Assembly (NCBI GenBank): GCA_017999365.1
Contig: JAGNLW010000002.1
Span: forward strand, 43,501 to 107,500
Direction of reading: 5' to 3'
Source: Candidatus Aminicenantota bacterium
GTDB lineage: Bacteria > Acidobacteriota > Aminicenantia > Aminicenantales > Saccharicenantaceae
Length of the DNA: 64,000 nt
In this document: positions 22,065 through 32,202 of the stretch, one piece after another
How the letters are laid out: each line of letters opens with the position of its first letter
How positions within the stretch are numbered: the stretch's first letter is position 1
The notes under the pieces: generated by a model
What the model saw: the letters and a program-made list of their open reading frames with translations, nothing else
Database searches by the model: none
What the model was told of the DNA's origin: nothing
Translations under genes and position numbers: made by a program

Positions 22065-22718
22065 TCACTCGCCGTACATCTCGGTGATGAGGAGGCGCAG
22101 GGCGGCCGCCTCTCCGACGGTCAGGGCGCCGATCCTCTTGCCGAGCCGGGCCCTGGCCACGGTCCGGATCTGGTCGACGGCGATCTCGCCCGGACGCCCG
22201 GCGACCCGGACCGGAAGACGGGACCGCCAGGCCGGATGGAGCCGGCTCGTGACCGGGCAGACCGTCACCGTCTGTAGGCGGGAATTGAGTTCGTCCCGGC
22301 TGACGATGACCACGGGCCTGGTCTTGGCCATCTCCGCGCCCCGACCGGGGTCCAGGACGGCCCACCGCAGCTCGTATCTCTTGAGATCGGCCTGCCGCCG
22401 GACGGCCTCCGGCCCGTAGGCCGCGCGCTTCTCCGCGACCTTCGACCGGGGCCCTCCCGACCAGGGCGCGGACTCGAGCCCGTCGGCGTCCGTGGCCGCC
22501 CATTCCCGCCAATCCTCGGGGGACGCGGCCATCTCGCGGGCCGTTTCGGGCCAGCCGAGCTTATGCGCCGCCGGGCCGGCCGGCCGGAGCAGGATGCCCT
22601 CGGCCCGCTCCTCCATGATGAGGGCCTCCGCGACGGCATAGCGCCTGAGGGACTCCGCGGGCAGGCGCACGCCGCGCGAGTTCCCGATCCGTGCGACCTT
22701 GATCTCTTTCGTCCTCAT
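22065..22718 (-). CDS. Single-chain MazE-MazF fusion (antitoxin plus endoribonuclease toxin)
   Basis: One uninterrupted 217-codon frame encodes both partners of a MazEF-type module. Residues 1-47 are an AbrB/MazE DNA-binding fold (VARIGNSRGVRLPAESLRRY). Residues ~50-110 are an acidic linker like the toxin-binding tail of MazE (EDWREWAATDADGLESAPW). Residues 113-217 are MazF (KRYELRWAVLDPGRGAEM, KTRPVVIVS with Arg134, VCPVTSR, and the EIAVDQIRTVARARLGKRIG end). The usual separate start codon of the toxin before KRYEL is absent. The gene lacks a ribosome binding site and appears leaderless; two GTAATTAC palindromes cover its -10 region. Whether the fused toxin is active or permanently held inactive is unknown. 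Confidence 0.88.
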   Translation of the reverse strand: MRTKEIKVARIGNSRGVRLPAESLRRYAVAEALIMEERAEGILLRPAGPAAHKLGWPETAREMAASPEDWREWAATDADGLESAPWSGGPRSKVAEKRAAYGPEAVRRQADLKRYELRWAVLDPGRGAEMAKTRPVVIVSRDELNSRLQTVTVCPVTSRLHPAWRSRLPVRVAGRPGEIAVDQIRTVARARLGKRIGALTVGEAAALRLLITEMYGE

Positions 22719-22720
22719 GA

Positions 22721-22738
22721 TGTAATTACTGTAATTAC
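22721..22738. repeat. Tandem palindromic operator upstream of the mazEF fusion
   Basis: Two exact copies of TGTAATTAC stand head to tail (22721-22729 and 22730-22738). Each contains the self-complementary GTAATTAC. This AT-rich block in a very GC-rich region covers the predicted -10 box and transcription start, ideal for repression by the MazE domain. Confidence 0.7.
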
Positions 22739-22756
22739 ATTCGGGAGGGATGTCAA
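22728..22756 (-). promoter_or_regulatory. Promoter of the mazEF fusion (leaderless)
   Basis: Minus strand TTGACA (22751-22756), 17 bp spacer, TACAGT (22728-22733). The -10 box ends 9 nt before the ATG, so the transcript would have a leader of only 2-3 nt. Confidence 0.65.
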
Positions 22757-23262
22757 GGCCGGCGCGCCTGCGCTGCGGCCCTCAGGTCCTTGACCATGGT
22801 GTAGGCTTGATCGGCCTCGGCCTCGACCTCGAAGCCCAGCCGCCGGTACAGGCGGACGGCGGGATTGCGGACGTCGACGCTGAGCGAGACCCGGTCGAAG
22901 CCGCGTTCCCGGGCCTCGCCGCAGAGCCGCTCCAGGAGCGCCGTGCCGATGCCCAGGCCCCGCCGCTCCGGCCGGACGGCCATCGACAGCTCGGGAGTTC
23001 GCTCGTCGACGAAGCCGAAGCCCCGCTCGCCGGCCGGGAAGAGCCGGAACCAGGCCGCGCCGACCGCTTCTCCCCCGCACCGGGCGATGAGCCCGAAGTC
23101 GCCGGGCCGTCCCCAGCCGGCGGCGTAATGGGCGATCTCGGGCAGGCGGAGGACCGTTCGCGGGGGCCGGGCCTCGCCCGGGGGGATGAACAGGGCCTCG
23201 TAGAGCATGTCCTCGAGAAAGCCCCCGTCCCCGGGACCGGCGGCCGCGAGCTCGATCCGCAT
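22753..23262 (-). CDS. GNAT family N-acetyltransferase
   Basis: A 169-residue acyltransferase of the GNAT fold, transferring an acetyl group from acetyl-CoA to an amine. The acetyl-CoA loop is RPERRGLGIGTALL at about 102-115, and the closing RNPAVRLYRRLGFE motif is typical. The ATG is 1 nt after the stop of ettA, so the gene is probably translated from the ettA transcript. The substrate cannot be read from the sequence. Confidence 0.88.
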   Translation of the reverse strand: MRIELAAAGPGDGGFLEDMLYEALFIPPGEARPPRTVLRLPEIAHYAAGWGRPGDFGLIARCGGEAVGAAWFRLFPAGERGFGFVDERTPELSMAVRPERRGLGIGTALLERLCGEARERGFDRVSLSVDVRNPAVRLYRRLGFEVEAEADQAYTMVKDLRAAAQARRP

Positions 23263-23263
23263 C

Positions 23264-24940
<1,677 letters not shown>

Positions 24941-24946
24941 GGAGAG

Positions 24947-24952
24947 ATTGTA
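24947..24952 (-). promoter_or_regulatory. -10 box of ettA (leaderless)
   Basis: Minus strand TACAAT followed by 6 nt and the ATG. No convincing -35 box is seen at 17-18 bp, so only the -10 is called. Confidence 0.4.
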
Positions 24953-25003
24953 GCCGAAACGGCGCCCCGGGGGTAGCGGGGGGCCCCTTTCGAGGCGCGG
25001 GGT

Positions 25004-25936
25004 TCAGGCCCGGAAGATCGGCGCGAGGCCGCGGGCCGCCTCCAGCAGGTCCGCGCGCTCGGCCGCGCTCAGGGGACGGAACCGGCCGGCGAACTCGAGG
25101 GCCATCCGGAAGAGCGTCTCGTCGCCGGGCGGGATGGCCGCGGTCACGTCCTCGCTCAGGGTGTAACGGACCGCTTGTTCGCCCAACTCCGGATCGTCGA
25201 TCGGCTTGTACCAGCATTTGGGCCAGGCCGACCGGTCGGCCCCCTCGGGCCAAGCGTGGTGAGCCAGGGCCTTGAGGGCCAGACGGGCGATGCCCTTTTT
25301 CTTGGCGTGCGCCAGGATCTGGGGCCCGAAGCTCCCTTCCCGGTAGAGGACGAAATTCACGGGAAAGAGCACCGAGTCGAGCGGGAACCGGTCCATCAGG
25401 GCGATGGCCGCCGGGGCGTCGTGAAGGGAAGCGCCCAGGTAGCGGACCTTGCCCTCCTTCCGGGCCTCGAGGAAGGTCTCGGCCGCCCCGCCGGGGGCCA
25501 GGATGCGGTCCACGTCCTCCAGGCTGGAGACGGCGTGGAACTGGTACAGGTCGAAATGATCGGTCTTCAGGCGCTCGAGGCTCCGCTCCAGCTCCCGGCG
25601 GGCCCCGGCCGCGTCCCTCTCCGTCGTCTTGCAGGCCAGGAACGACCGCCCGCGATACGGGACCAGGGCCCGGCCGAGCTTGGTCTCCGCCTCGCCGTCG
25701 TAATAGCTGGGCGCGACATCGAAGTAGTTGACGCCGCGGTCGAAGGACTCGGCCACGACCCGGTCGGCCGCCGCCTGTTCCAGGCCGCAGACGACGATGC
25801 CGCCGAAGCCGATGACGCTGAGCCGGACGCCGTCCCTGTACTCGCGCCTCGGCAGGCCTTCGGCCCCCGCCTTGCACGACGCGAGGGCCCCGCCCGCGGC
25901 CGCCGCGGCCACCTGCATGAAGGTCCGCCTTCTCAT
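25004..25936 (-). CDS. Exported aldo/keto reductase (Tat signal, lipobox)
   Basis: A 310-residue NADPH-type oxidoreductase of the aldo/keto reductase barrel. The N-terminus RRRTFMQVAAAAAGGALASC combines a twin-arginine motif with a lipobox Cys, so it is probably folded with cofactor in the cytoplasm, exported by Tat and lipid-anchored. The catalytic tetrad is visible: Asp in YFDVAPSYYDGE, the Tyr there, Lys in ACKTTERD and His in YQFHAV. AKRs with Tat signals are found in several soil and sediment bacteria and are thought to act on sugars or glycosides. It stands alone between ettA and the M28 peptidase gene. Confidence 0.88.
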   Translation of the reverse strand: MRRRTFMQVAAAAAGGALASCKAGAEGLPRREYRDGVRLSVIGFGGIVVCGLEQAAADRVVAESFDRGVNYFDVAPSYYDGEAETKLGRALVPYRGRSFLACKTTERDAAGARRELERSLERLKTDHFDLYQFHAVSSLEDVDRILAPGGAAETFLEARKEGKVRYLGASLHDAPAAIALMDRFPLDSVLFPVNFVLYREGSFGPQILAHAKKKGIARLALKALAHHAWPEGADRSAWPKCWYKPIDDPELGEQAVRYTLSEDVTAAIPPGDETLFRMALEFAGRFRPLSAAERADLLEAARGLAPIFRA

Positions 25937-26015
25937 GGTCCCCTCCCCTTTCGGGTCCGGTATCCCCGGCAGGCGCCTTCGGGCCGGACGGGCCGGCCCC
26001 GGACGCCTCCGGGCC

Positions 26016-28097
26016 TTACTTCTCGAGGAGCTTCTTGAAGGCCTCGTCGTCGGTCTTGAAGTCGCGGGCGGCCTGCCCCACCCGGACGATGCGAATGGAG
26101 CGGATGGGTTCGCCCTTCTTCAGCGTTCTCAGGAGGTCGAGGCCGGCGATCGTCCGGCCGATGGCCGTGGCCGACCTGTCGAGCCCGGCCCGCTTGCGGA
26201 GGGTCAGGTGGAAGGCGTTCGGGCCCGAGACGCCGAGGACTCCCGCGGCGTCGTGCTTGAGGGCGGGATTGGCCCCGAGCGGCAGGGAGGCGACGGCGAC
26301 CGATCTCTGGACGTCGGAGACGACGAGCCCGGCCACGACGCCGTCGCGGACGTCGATCTTCCCGATGGGCGGGACCTCGGGCCGGCCGCCCGGTCCGGGA
26401 GGCCCGGCAGGGCGCATGCCGGGCCCGCCGCCGGGCCCGCGCTGCCCGCCCTTGCCCTCGACGATGCGGACGAAGTTGGCCGTCTGCAGGGGGGCGTTGA
26501 CGAAGTCGAGCGTGGCCATGATGCGTTTCGGCGAGTCTCCGGCCCCGATGGCGATCTCGGCGTACAGGCCCTCGGGCAGATAGACGCCCTCCCGAGTGAG
26601 CGGCTTGTCCAGGTTGGCGACGCCGTAGGCGACCACGGCCGTGACCAGCGCGGAGTGCTTCTGGTGCTCGGTGTAGGGCACGAGCTCGCTGTAGAGATCG
26701 TGGAGGGTGTGCCAGGCGTGGCCGTAGTTGTAGTCGGTCTGGGTCGTGAAGCGCAGGGTGGGCACGCTCCGCATCTCGAACGAGGTGTGGTCCGAGCCGC
26801 CCGGGCTGGTGGCGTTGGCCCGGGGCACGCCCCGCTCGAGCTTGAACGGCCACTTGGGATTGAGCGACGCGAGCGGAGCCGCGATCCTCCGGAAGTCGTC
26901 ATACCAGGTCTCGGGCACCGCGGCGCCGGTGATGGCGCTCGGGCTGCCGTCCCGGTTGACCATCATGACGATCTTGGGGGCGATGCCGGGGCGGTTCTTG
27001 AGGAAGGCCTGGGAGCCGACCAGGCCGATCTCCTCGGCCGCGAACAGGACGACGGCGACCGAGCGCTTGGGCCTGGCCCCGGCGGCCGCGAGGAGCCGGA
27101 TGGCCTCCATGGCCGGGGCGAAGCCGGAGCCGTCGTCGACGCCGCCGGTCGCGGCGCTGAAGGCGTCGAAGTGCCCGCCGAGGACGACGTACTCGTCGGG
27201 GAACTCGCTCCCCCGCAGGGTGGCCACGACGCTGTGGTACGGGACCGGGCCCATCTTGAACCAATTACGGATGTCGAACTCGAGCTCGACCGGCTCGCCC
27301 TTCTCGACGAGCTCCTTGATCTCCTTGTATTGGCCCTCGGCCAGCTTGATGTCGGGCAGGACCGGGAGCTTGTCCCAGGACTCGACGAACCCGTCGAGCA
27401 TCGGGAAGGGATCGGTCTTGGACATCTGGACGGTGCCCCGGGCCCCGGCCTCGACCAGGGCCGCGGTGAGCGGCGGGATGAGCTTGGCGTCGGCGTACTC
27501 GGGCGTGCCCCGGCGGCCGTCGCGGGCGAAGCCGGTGCTCTGCCCGGGGATGAGCACCCAGGCGCCTTTGAACGCGGCCGGGTTGGCCAGGACCTCCGCG
27601 ATGGCCGCCTCCGCGGCGGCGCGCTTCTTCTCGACGTTCTCGGGAGTGGCGTTCCGGCCCGGGATCGAGAACGGATCGGACTTCAGGATGACGACCGGGC
27701 CCCGCTCGAGGCCCTTGGTTCCGGCGGTGAAGCTCGGGGTCCCGAAATAAAGGGCCTTCTCGGCCGGCTTGACCATCCGGCCGAACCAGGGGCCGCGGTT
27801 GAAGCCGACCGGGACCTCGCCGGCGAGGTCGAACTCGGCTTCGAGCCCCCACTGGCGGAACTGCCAGACGGCCCAGGCCGTCGCGTCGTTGTAGGCGTTG
27901 GTCCCCGACTCGCGGCCGCCAAAGCGGTTGCTGGCGTAGTCGTTCCAGACCATGACCCGGTTGTCGGTCGTACCGAGCTCGATGATCTTGGCCACGACGG
28001 GGTCGGCGGCGGGGCGGGCCGGCGCCTGGGCGCCGGAGAACGGGGCGGCCAGCAGGACGGCGACGATGACGAAGGCGAGGAGGGCGCGGTGTCTCAT
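26016..28097 (-). CDS. Secreted M28 zinc aminopeptidase with C-terminal cyclophilin-like domain
   Basis: A 693-residue exported metallopeptidase removing N-terminal residues from peptides. A signal peptide (HRALLAFVIVAVLLAAPFSG) precedes a PA-like insert and the M28 core with two-zinc ligands: His in LGGHFDAF, Asp in VDDGSG, Glu-Glu in AAEEIGL, Asp in NRDGSP, His in GSDHTSFE. The last ~130 residues (after a Gly/Pro-rich linker) look like the second half of a cyclophilin-type peptidyl-prolyl isomerase (NAFHLTLRKR, IGRTIAGLDLLRTLKKGEPI, SIRIVRVG). AAAGGAA precedes the ATG and a good promoter lies upstream. The cyclophilin-like tail lacks the first strands of the fold, so it may only bind. Confidence 0.88.
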   Translation of the reverse strand: MRHRALLAFVIVAVLLAAPFSGAQAPARPAADPVVAKIIELGTTDNRVMVWNDYASNRFGGRESGTNAYNDATAWAVWQFRQWGLEAEFDLAGEVPVGFNRGPWFGRMVKPAEKALYFGTPSFTAGTKGLERGPVVILKSDPFSIPGRNATPENVEKKRAAAEAAIAEVLANPAAFKGAWVLIPGQSTGFARDGRRGTPEYADAKLIPPLTAALVEAGARGTVQMSKTDPFPMLDGFVESWDKLPVLPDIKLAEGQYKEIKELVEKGEPVELEFDIRNWFKMGPVPYHSVVATLRGSEFPDEYVVLGGHFDAFSAATGGVDDGSGFAPAMEAIRLLAAAGARPKRSVAVVLFAAEEIGLVGSQAFLKNRPGIAPKIVMMVNRDGSPSAITGAAVPETWYDDFRRIAAPLASLNPKWPFKLERGVPRANATSPGGSDHTSFEMRSVPTLRFTTQTDYNYGHAWHTLHDLYSELVPYTEHQKHSALVTAVVAYGVANLDKPLTREGVYLPEGLYAEIAIGAGDSPKRIMATLDFVNAPLQTANFVRIVEGKGGQRGPGGGPGMRPAGPPGPGGRPEVPPIGKIDVRDGVVAGLVVSDVQRSVAVASLPLGANPALKHDAAGVLGVSGPNAFHLTLRKRAGLDRSATAIGRTIAGLDLLRTLKKGEPIRSIRIVRVGQAARDFKTDDEAFKKLLEK

Positions 28098-28131
28098 GGA
28101 CGTTCCTTTGACGGGGGCGTTCGGAGGCGGA

Positions 28132-28161
28132 ATGATAATCTCGGTCCCGAAGCCCTGTCAA
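28132..28161 (-). promoter_or_regulatory. Promoter of the M28 peptidase gene
   Basis: Minus strand TTGACA (28156-28161), 18 bp spacer, TATCAT (28132-28137), about 34 nt before the ATG. Confidence 0.65.
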
Positions 28162-28195
28162 TGGCTGGGCCCGTCGGGGAGGATCGCCGATTGCG

Positions 28196-28906
28196 TCAGG
28201 GCACCGGGGGCGCGCCGGGACGGGCGGCCGCGGGCCTGATCTTCAGCCCGGCGAAGCGGCCGGGCGAGTTGTTGCCGACCCAGAGGGCGACGGCGCCCGT
28301 CCTCGGCCCGCTCAGGGCCGGCACGGTCAGGCAAGGTTCCCCGGCGCCGTCAACGAAGACCCGGATGTCCGCCGGCCCGACGACGATCCGGACGTGGAAC
28401 CAGCGGTCCGGATCGGGACTGGGCTCGACGGCCTTTTCGAACGCGCCGGGCCTCTCCTGGCGCAGGCGCGGCCAGGTCCATTCCGGGTGCGAGACGTACT
28501 GGACCGAGCGCGCCCGCCGGGCCGGATCCTCGGAACGGAAATTGAAGGGCCGGAAATAGACGGCATCGAAGGTCTCGGCGTCCCGGACGCCGAAGGCAAG
28601 GCCGACGAAGCTGCCCTGGACCGGGGTCCCGCGGCCTTGGATGTCGCACTCGATCTCCCCCAAGGCGAAGGCCGCGCCGTCGAAGCGGGCCATCCCGTCC
28701 CCCGGACGCGCGTCGAATTCCGCCACCGTCCGGCCGTCCCGCTCGGTCACCGTCACGGCCCTGTTGACGACGGTCCACTCCCCGCCGCCCGGAACGGCCC
28801 TCAGGTCCGGTTCGAGGACGGCTTGTGCCCTCGGCAAAGAAGCGAGGAGAGGGACGATCAGAACGGCCGTCGCGACGGGCGCGAGGGCCCTGGCTTTGAT
28901 CTTCAT
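28196..28906 (-). CDS. Secreted LamG/concanavalin-like domain protein
   Basis: A 236-residue exported protein. The signal peptide (APVATAVLIVPLLASLPRAQA) is followed by a single beta-sandwich domain with the pattern of LamG/DUF1080-type carbohydrate-binding modules: FALGEIECDIQGRG, SFVGLAFGVRD, DAVYFRPFNF, WFHVRIVVGPADIRVFVDG and the closing GRFAGLKI. Such single domains bind or process glycans at the cell surface. No catalytic residues can be named. It is on the same strand as its neighbours but separated from the M28 gene by that gene's promoter. Confidence 0.75.
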   Translation of the reverse strand: MKIKARALAPVATAVLIVPLLASLPRAQAVLEPDLRAVPGGGEWTVVNRAVTVTERDGRTVAEFDARPGDGMARFDGAAFALGEIECDIQGRGTPVQGSFVGLAFGVRDAETFDAVYFRPFNFRSEDPARRARSVQYVSHPEWTWPRLRQERPGAFEKAVEPSPDPDRWFHVRIVVGPADIRVFVDGAGEPCLTVPALSGPRTGAVALWVGNNSPGRFAGLKIRPAAARPGAPPVP

Positions 28907-28959
28907 CTTACGGCCTCCTGCGGTTCACGGCATTCCGGCACAAGGATAGACGGGCGGGC

Positions 28960-30396
28960 TCAGGCCAGGGCTCGCCGTCCCGGCCGACCGGCCAGGAACG
29001 CCTCGCCCCGGGCGACGAGCTCGTCGCGGTCCACGGGCGCGGGGCCGGCGGCTATCAACTCCGCGGCGCGCCGGCGCAGGAGGTCCCCCGCCCGCGGGCT
29101 CCCGGCCGCCTGCCAGGCCTCGAGGCTCAGCCGCGGGAAGACGGGGCTGTCGAAGGCCGCCTTGCGGAACATCTTGAGGGTCAGGTCGGAGGACAGGAAA
29201 TCGCCGCCGGGACCGGTCGAGGCGATCTCGGCGAGCCCCAGCGACTCGTCGTCCCAATCGAAGCCGGCGGCGAACCGCCGGGCCTGGCGGATGACGTGGT
29301 CGGCGTAGACCGCGGCGGCCGGAGAGAACGCGAGGGAGTCGAAATTGCCGCCGACGAACGGGGCCAGTCCGGTCGTTCCCAGGCAAGAGGTCAGGTGGTT
29401 CATCCAGAACAGGTCGGCCGCGAGGAGGTCGGGCCCCCAACCGGGGCCGCTGCCCGAGGTGCCGCTGTGAGGCAGACGGTAGTGGGCCATCATCTCGCCG
29501 CAGGCCAGATTGAGGAGCATCGTCTCGGGGCCGTAGTAGCTGGCCGCCGTGGCCATGTCGAAGCCCGCCGGCAGGCTGCCGAGGACGACCGGCGCGCCCT
29601 CGCGCATGAGCTGGGCCAGGACCAGGCCGGCCAGGAGCTCGGCGTTGAGAAGCGCCAGAGTCCCGGCCGGAGTGATGGGCGCGGTCGCGCCCGACATGCC
29701 GTAGTTCGAATAGATGAACGGCAGCCCCCGGGCGACGGACGCGGCCATCTTGTCGCTCGTGCCCTCGTTGATGACGAGCGGCGAGACCGGGTTGAAGTAC
29801 GGCAGGACGAACGGCCGGGCGGACAGGCCGCCGCAGAGGGACTCGAGGAGGTCGAGGCAGGGCTCGAAGGCGGCGGCTTCGGAAACGAGAAGGACCAGGG
29901 ATTTCGTGGTGTTGGCGGCCATCTCGAGCGTGGCGTACAGGTCGGCCGTCTCGGGCGGCAGGTCCCGGGGGACGCCGATCGTGGACACGGCGTCGAAGGC
30001 GGGCAGGGCCTCCCCCAGCCGCGCGCACGAGGCCATGTGGGCCCTTTCGAACGGGACGGCGGCGTCGGTCAGCGGGTCCTGGAAGAAGAGGTTGGTCACG
30101 CCGATGCCGAAACGCGTGCCGTCCCCGCCGGGCCCCAAGGTGAACGCGGGCTCGCCGGTCCGCTTGTGGACCGTGACGTTCGACGGCGCGGCGCCGAGCG
30201 CCCAGTCGACGAGCTCTCCCGGGATGCGCACGGGACCGTCGCCGGCGGCGGTCCCTGCGGCGCGGGCCAGAAGGGCCCGGGCCGAAGGCGAGTCGACGCG
30301 CACGCCGACCTCGCCCAGGATCTCGAGCGACCGGGCGTGGACGCCGGCGATGGCGTCCTCCGTCAGGACCGAGAGACGGGGTACGATCCGGGCCAT
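28960..30396 (-). CDS. MttB-family methyltransferase without pyrrolysine
   Basis: A 478-residue member of the trimethylamine methyltransferase (MttB) superfamily, which moves a methyl group from a quaternary or tertiary amine to a corrinoid protein. Family features are the N-terminal HARSLEILGEVGVRVDSP, TSDKMAASVARGLPFIYSNYGMSG and SYYGPETMLLNLACGEMMAHY. The frame has no in-frame amber codon, so it belongs to the non-pyrrolysine group, whose characterised members (e.g. MtgB) demethylate glycine betaine. No corrinoid protein or RamA-like activator is adjacent, so the cognate partners must lie elsewhere. GGGGAGG sits 7 nt before the ATG at 30396; the frame further upstream is antisense to the Yip1 gene. 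Confidence 0.88.
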   Translation of the reverse strand: MARIVPRLSVLTEDAIAGVHARSLEILGEVGVRVDSPSARALLARAAGTAAGDGPVRIPGELVDWALGAAPSNVTVHKRTGEPAFTLGPGGDGTRFGIGVTNLFFQDPLTDAAVPFERAHMASCARLGEALPAFDAVSTIGVPRDLPPETADLYATLEMAANTTKSLVLLVSEAAAFEPCLDLLESLCGGLSARPFVLPYFNPVSPLVINEGTSDKMAASVARGLPFIYSNYGMSGATAPITPAGTLALLNAELLAGLVLAQLMREGAPVVLGSLPAGFDMATAASYYGPETMLLNLACGEMMAHYRLPHSGTSGSGPGWGPDLLAADLFWMNHLTSCLGTTGLAPFVGGNFDSLAFSPAAAVYADHVIRQARRFAAGFDWDDESLGLAEIASTGPGGDFLSSDLTLKMFRKAAFDSPVFPRLSLEAWQAAGSPRAGDLLRRRAAELIAAGPAPVDRDELVARGEAFLAGRPGRRALA

Positions 30397-30413
30397 GGCG
30401 CGACCTCCCCTGG

Positions 30414-30893
30414 CTAACGATTGAAGATGACGAAGACGAGCTGGAACAGGATGAACCCGGCCGCCCCGATGAGACCGCTCCGGACGGCGCTGAAGAAGGC
30501 CATGAGCAGGTCGTGGAGCAGCGTCCCCCACATGGCGACGGATGTCGAGAGCCCGAGGATCGCCAGCGTCTGCTCGAACGCGCCTGTCCCTCGGAACGCG
30601 CGGGCCAGGACCTGGACGAGGGCCGCGGCCGAGAACCAGGCCAGGAGCAGGCTGGGGGCGAGCAGGAATTGGCTGTAGAAGTAATAGCTCTCTTTGGGGA
30701 TGTTCAGCCACGGCGTGAAGGTCGAAGGCGCTCCCCCGCCCAAGTTGAGGAGGACGTCCATCAGCGTGTACAGGACGAGGGGGATCCCCATATAGAGGAA
30801 ACCGTCCCGGAAATAGGGTCCCTCGAGGACGTCCGCGAAGGCGGAGGCCGGGCGGAAGACCGTCCGCGCGTAGTTCCGGAAGAACCGGTTCAT
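30414..30893 (-). CDS. Yip1-domain-like integral membrane protein
   Basis: A 159-residue protein with about five membrane segments (FLYMGIPLVLYTLMDVLL; FLLAPSLLLAWFSAAALVQVLA; an ILGLSTSVAMW helix; LLHDLLMAFF; AAGFILFQLVFVIF). Pattern and length resemble bacterial Yip1/YIF1-like proteins, of unknown role. AAGGAG lies 9 nt before the ATG. It is the first gene of a unit with the MttB-family gene, 17 nt apart, so it may serve that pathway, perhaps as a membrane component. Confidence 0.7.
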   Translation of the reverse strand: MNRFFRNYARTVFRPASAFADVLEGPYFRDGFLYMGIPLVLYTLMDVLLNLGGGAPSTFTPWLNIPKESYYFYSQFLLAPSLLLAWFSAAALVQVLARAFRGTGAFEQTLAILGLSTSVAMWGTLLHDLLMAFFSAVRSGLIGAAGFILFQLVFVIFNR

Positions 30894-30953
30894 GGAACGC
30901 CGCTCCTTGTCCGTCCGGTCTCCCGGACCGGACGGCCGATCCGGGGCGCCGCC

Positions 30954-30983
30954 AGGATAACCGGGGCCCGTCCACGGTGTCAA
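30954..30983 (-). promoter_or_regulatory. Promoter of the Yip1-mttB unit
   Basis: Minus strand TTGACA (30978-30983), 18 bp spacer, TATCCT (30954-30959). The -35 box overlaps the stop codon of the MFS gene upstream. Confidence 0.65.
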
Positions 30984-32182
30984 TCGTGGCGTCCGGGCCG
31001 CCCCCAGTGCCGGAAGACGGCCGAAGTCAGAGCGGTCCCGGCGGCCAGGAACAGGCCGCCCAGGGCCGCGAAGGCGGCGCTCAGGGAAACGGCGTCGACG
31101 AGCAGGCCGAAGAGCGGCGACAGGACGATGAAGGCGACGCTCCCGGCCATGGACGCGAGGGACAGGACGGTGGCCCGGACGTCCGAGCCCACGGCCCGGT
31201 TGAGCTTCTCGAGCAGGACCGGGTAGGCCAGGTTCCAGAGGAAGGCGTTGGCCGGGACGAGGGGCGAGAGGGCGAGGCGGGGCCAGAGGCCCAGCGCGGC
31301 CATGAAAACCGGGCTGAGGAGGGCGGCGGCGAGAACGGCCCGGCCGCCGAACCGCGCGCTCGCGGAGTGCGTGAGCCCGCTGCCGGCCGCGCCGGCCAGC
31401 TGGAAGACGGCGAAGAGGACGCCGAGCCAGCCCACGGCGATGCCGAGGTCGCGGTAGAGCAGGAAATAGGCCCACAGGGCCGTCAGGTTCGAGGCCATGA
31501 TCAGGCCGCAGAGCAGGACGACCGGGCGGATGGCCGCGTCGCGCATGCAGTGGCGGCAGATGCGCAGGATGTCCAGGGCCGGGTTCGGGGACCGGCGCCG
31601 GTCGCGCGCGGGCTCGACCAGGGACAGGGCCAGGGGCGTTGCCGCCAGCGCCGTGCCGATGTTGACCAGGAACGGCAAGCGCAGGAAGACGGCGGCCAGC
31701 CAGCCGCCCGCCAGCGACGACACCGCCGTCCCCAACCGGCCCAGGAGAGCCCCCCGGCCCTCGAACCGCTTGTATTCGTCCTCGCGGCCGAGCTGCTTCA
31801 GGGAGTCGAAGAGCAGGGCCGAATCGCAGCCCGAGCGCATGCCGACGCTCACGGCCAGCAGGGTCTCGGCCGCGACGAAGGCGGCGAAGCTCCTCCCCGC
31901 GGCGTAGACGGCCAGTCCCAACGGGAAGAACAGCGAACCGACGATCAGGGTCCGGCGACGGCCGATGACGTCGGCGAGATAGCCGGAGGGGACCTCGAGG
32001 GCCAGGACGGCCAGGTGGAAGATGGCCTGGACGGTGAAGATCTGGGTCGAGTTCAGGCCGTTGGCCGTGTAGAAGAGGACGAGGACCGGGGCGATGGGCA
32101 GGAAGTCGCCGAGGAACCGCAGCCCGAAGAAGCCGCGGAAATTCCTCTCGACCGTCCGGGGCGCTCGAACCGGGGAGGACAT
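30980..32182 (-). CDS. MFS transporter
   Basis: A 400-residue major facilitator with 12 predicted membrane helices. The conserved loop between helices 2 and 3 reads GYLADVIGRRRTLIVGS, and ALLFDSLKQLGREDEYKRFEGR after helix 4 is typical of a small group of uncharacterised MFS proteins. GAGGAG lies 7 nt before the ATG. It is the last gene of an apparent operon with the DUF362 and DUF6599 genes. The substrate cannot be predicted. Confidence 0.88.
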   Translation of the reverse strand: MSSPVRAPRTVERNFRGFFGLRFLGDFLPIAPVLVLFYTANGLNSTQIFTVQAIFHLAVLALEVPSGYLADVIGRRRTLIVGSLFFPLGLAVYAAGRSFAAFVAAETLLAVSVGMRSGCDSALLFDSLKQLGREDEYKRFEGRGALLGRLGTAVSSLAGGWLAAVFLRLPFLVNIGTALAATPLALSLVEPARDRRRSPNPALDILRICRHCMRDAAIRPVVLLCGLIMASNLTALWAYFLLYRDLGIAVGWLGVLFAVFQLAGAAGSGLTHSASARFGGRAVLAAALLSPVFMAALGLWPRLALSPLVPANAFLWNLAYPVLLEKLNRAVGSDVRATVLSLASMAGSVAFIVLSPLFGLLVDAVSLSAAFAALGGLFLAAGTALTSAVFRHWGRPGRHD

Positions 32183-32202
32183 CAGCCCGCTCCTCGGCGG
32201 CT

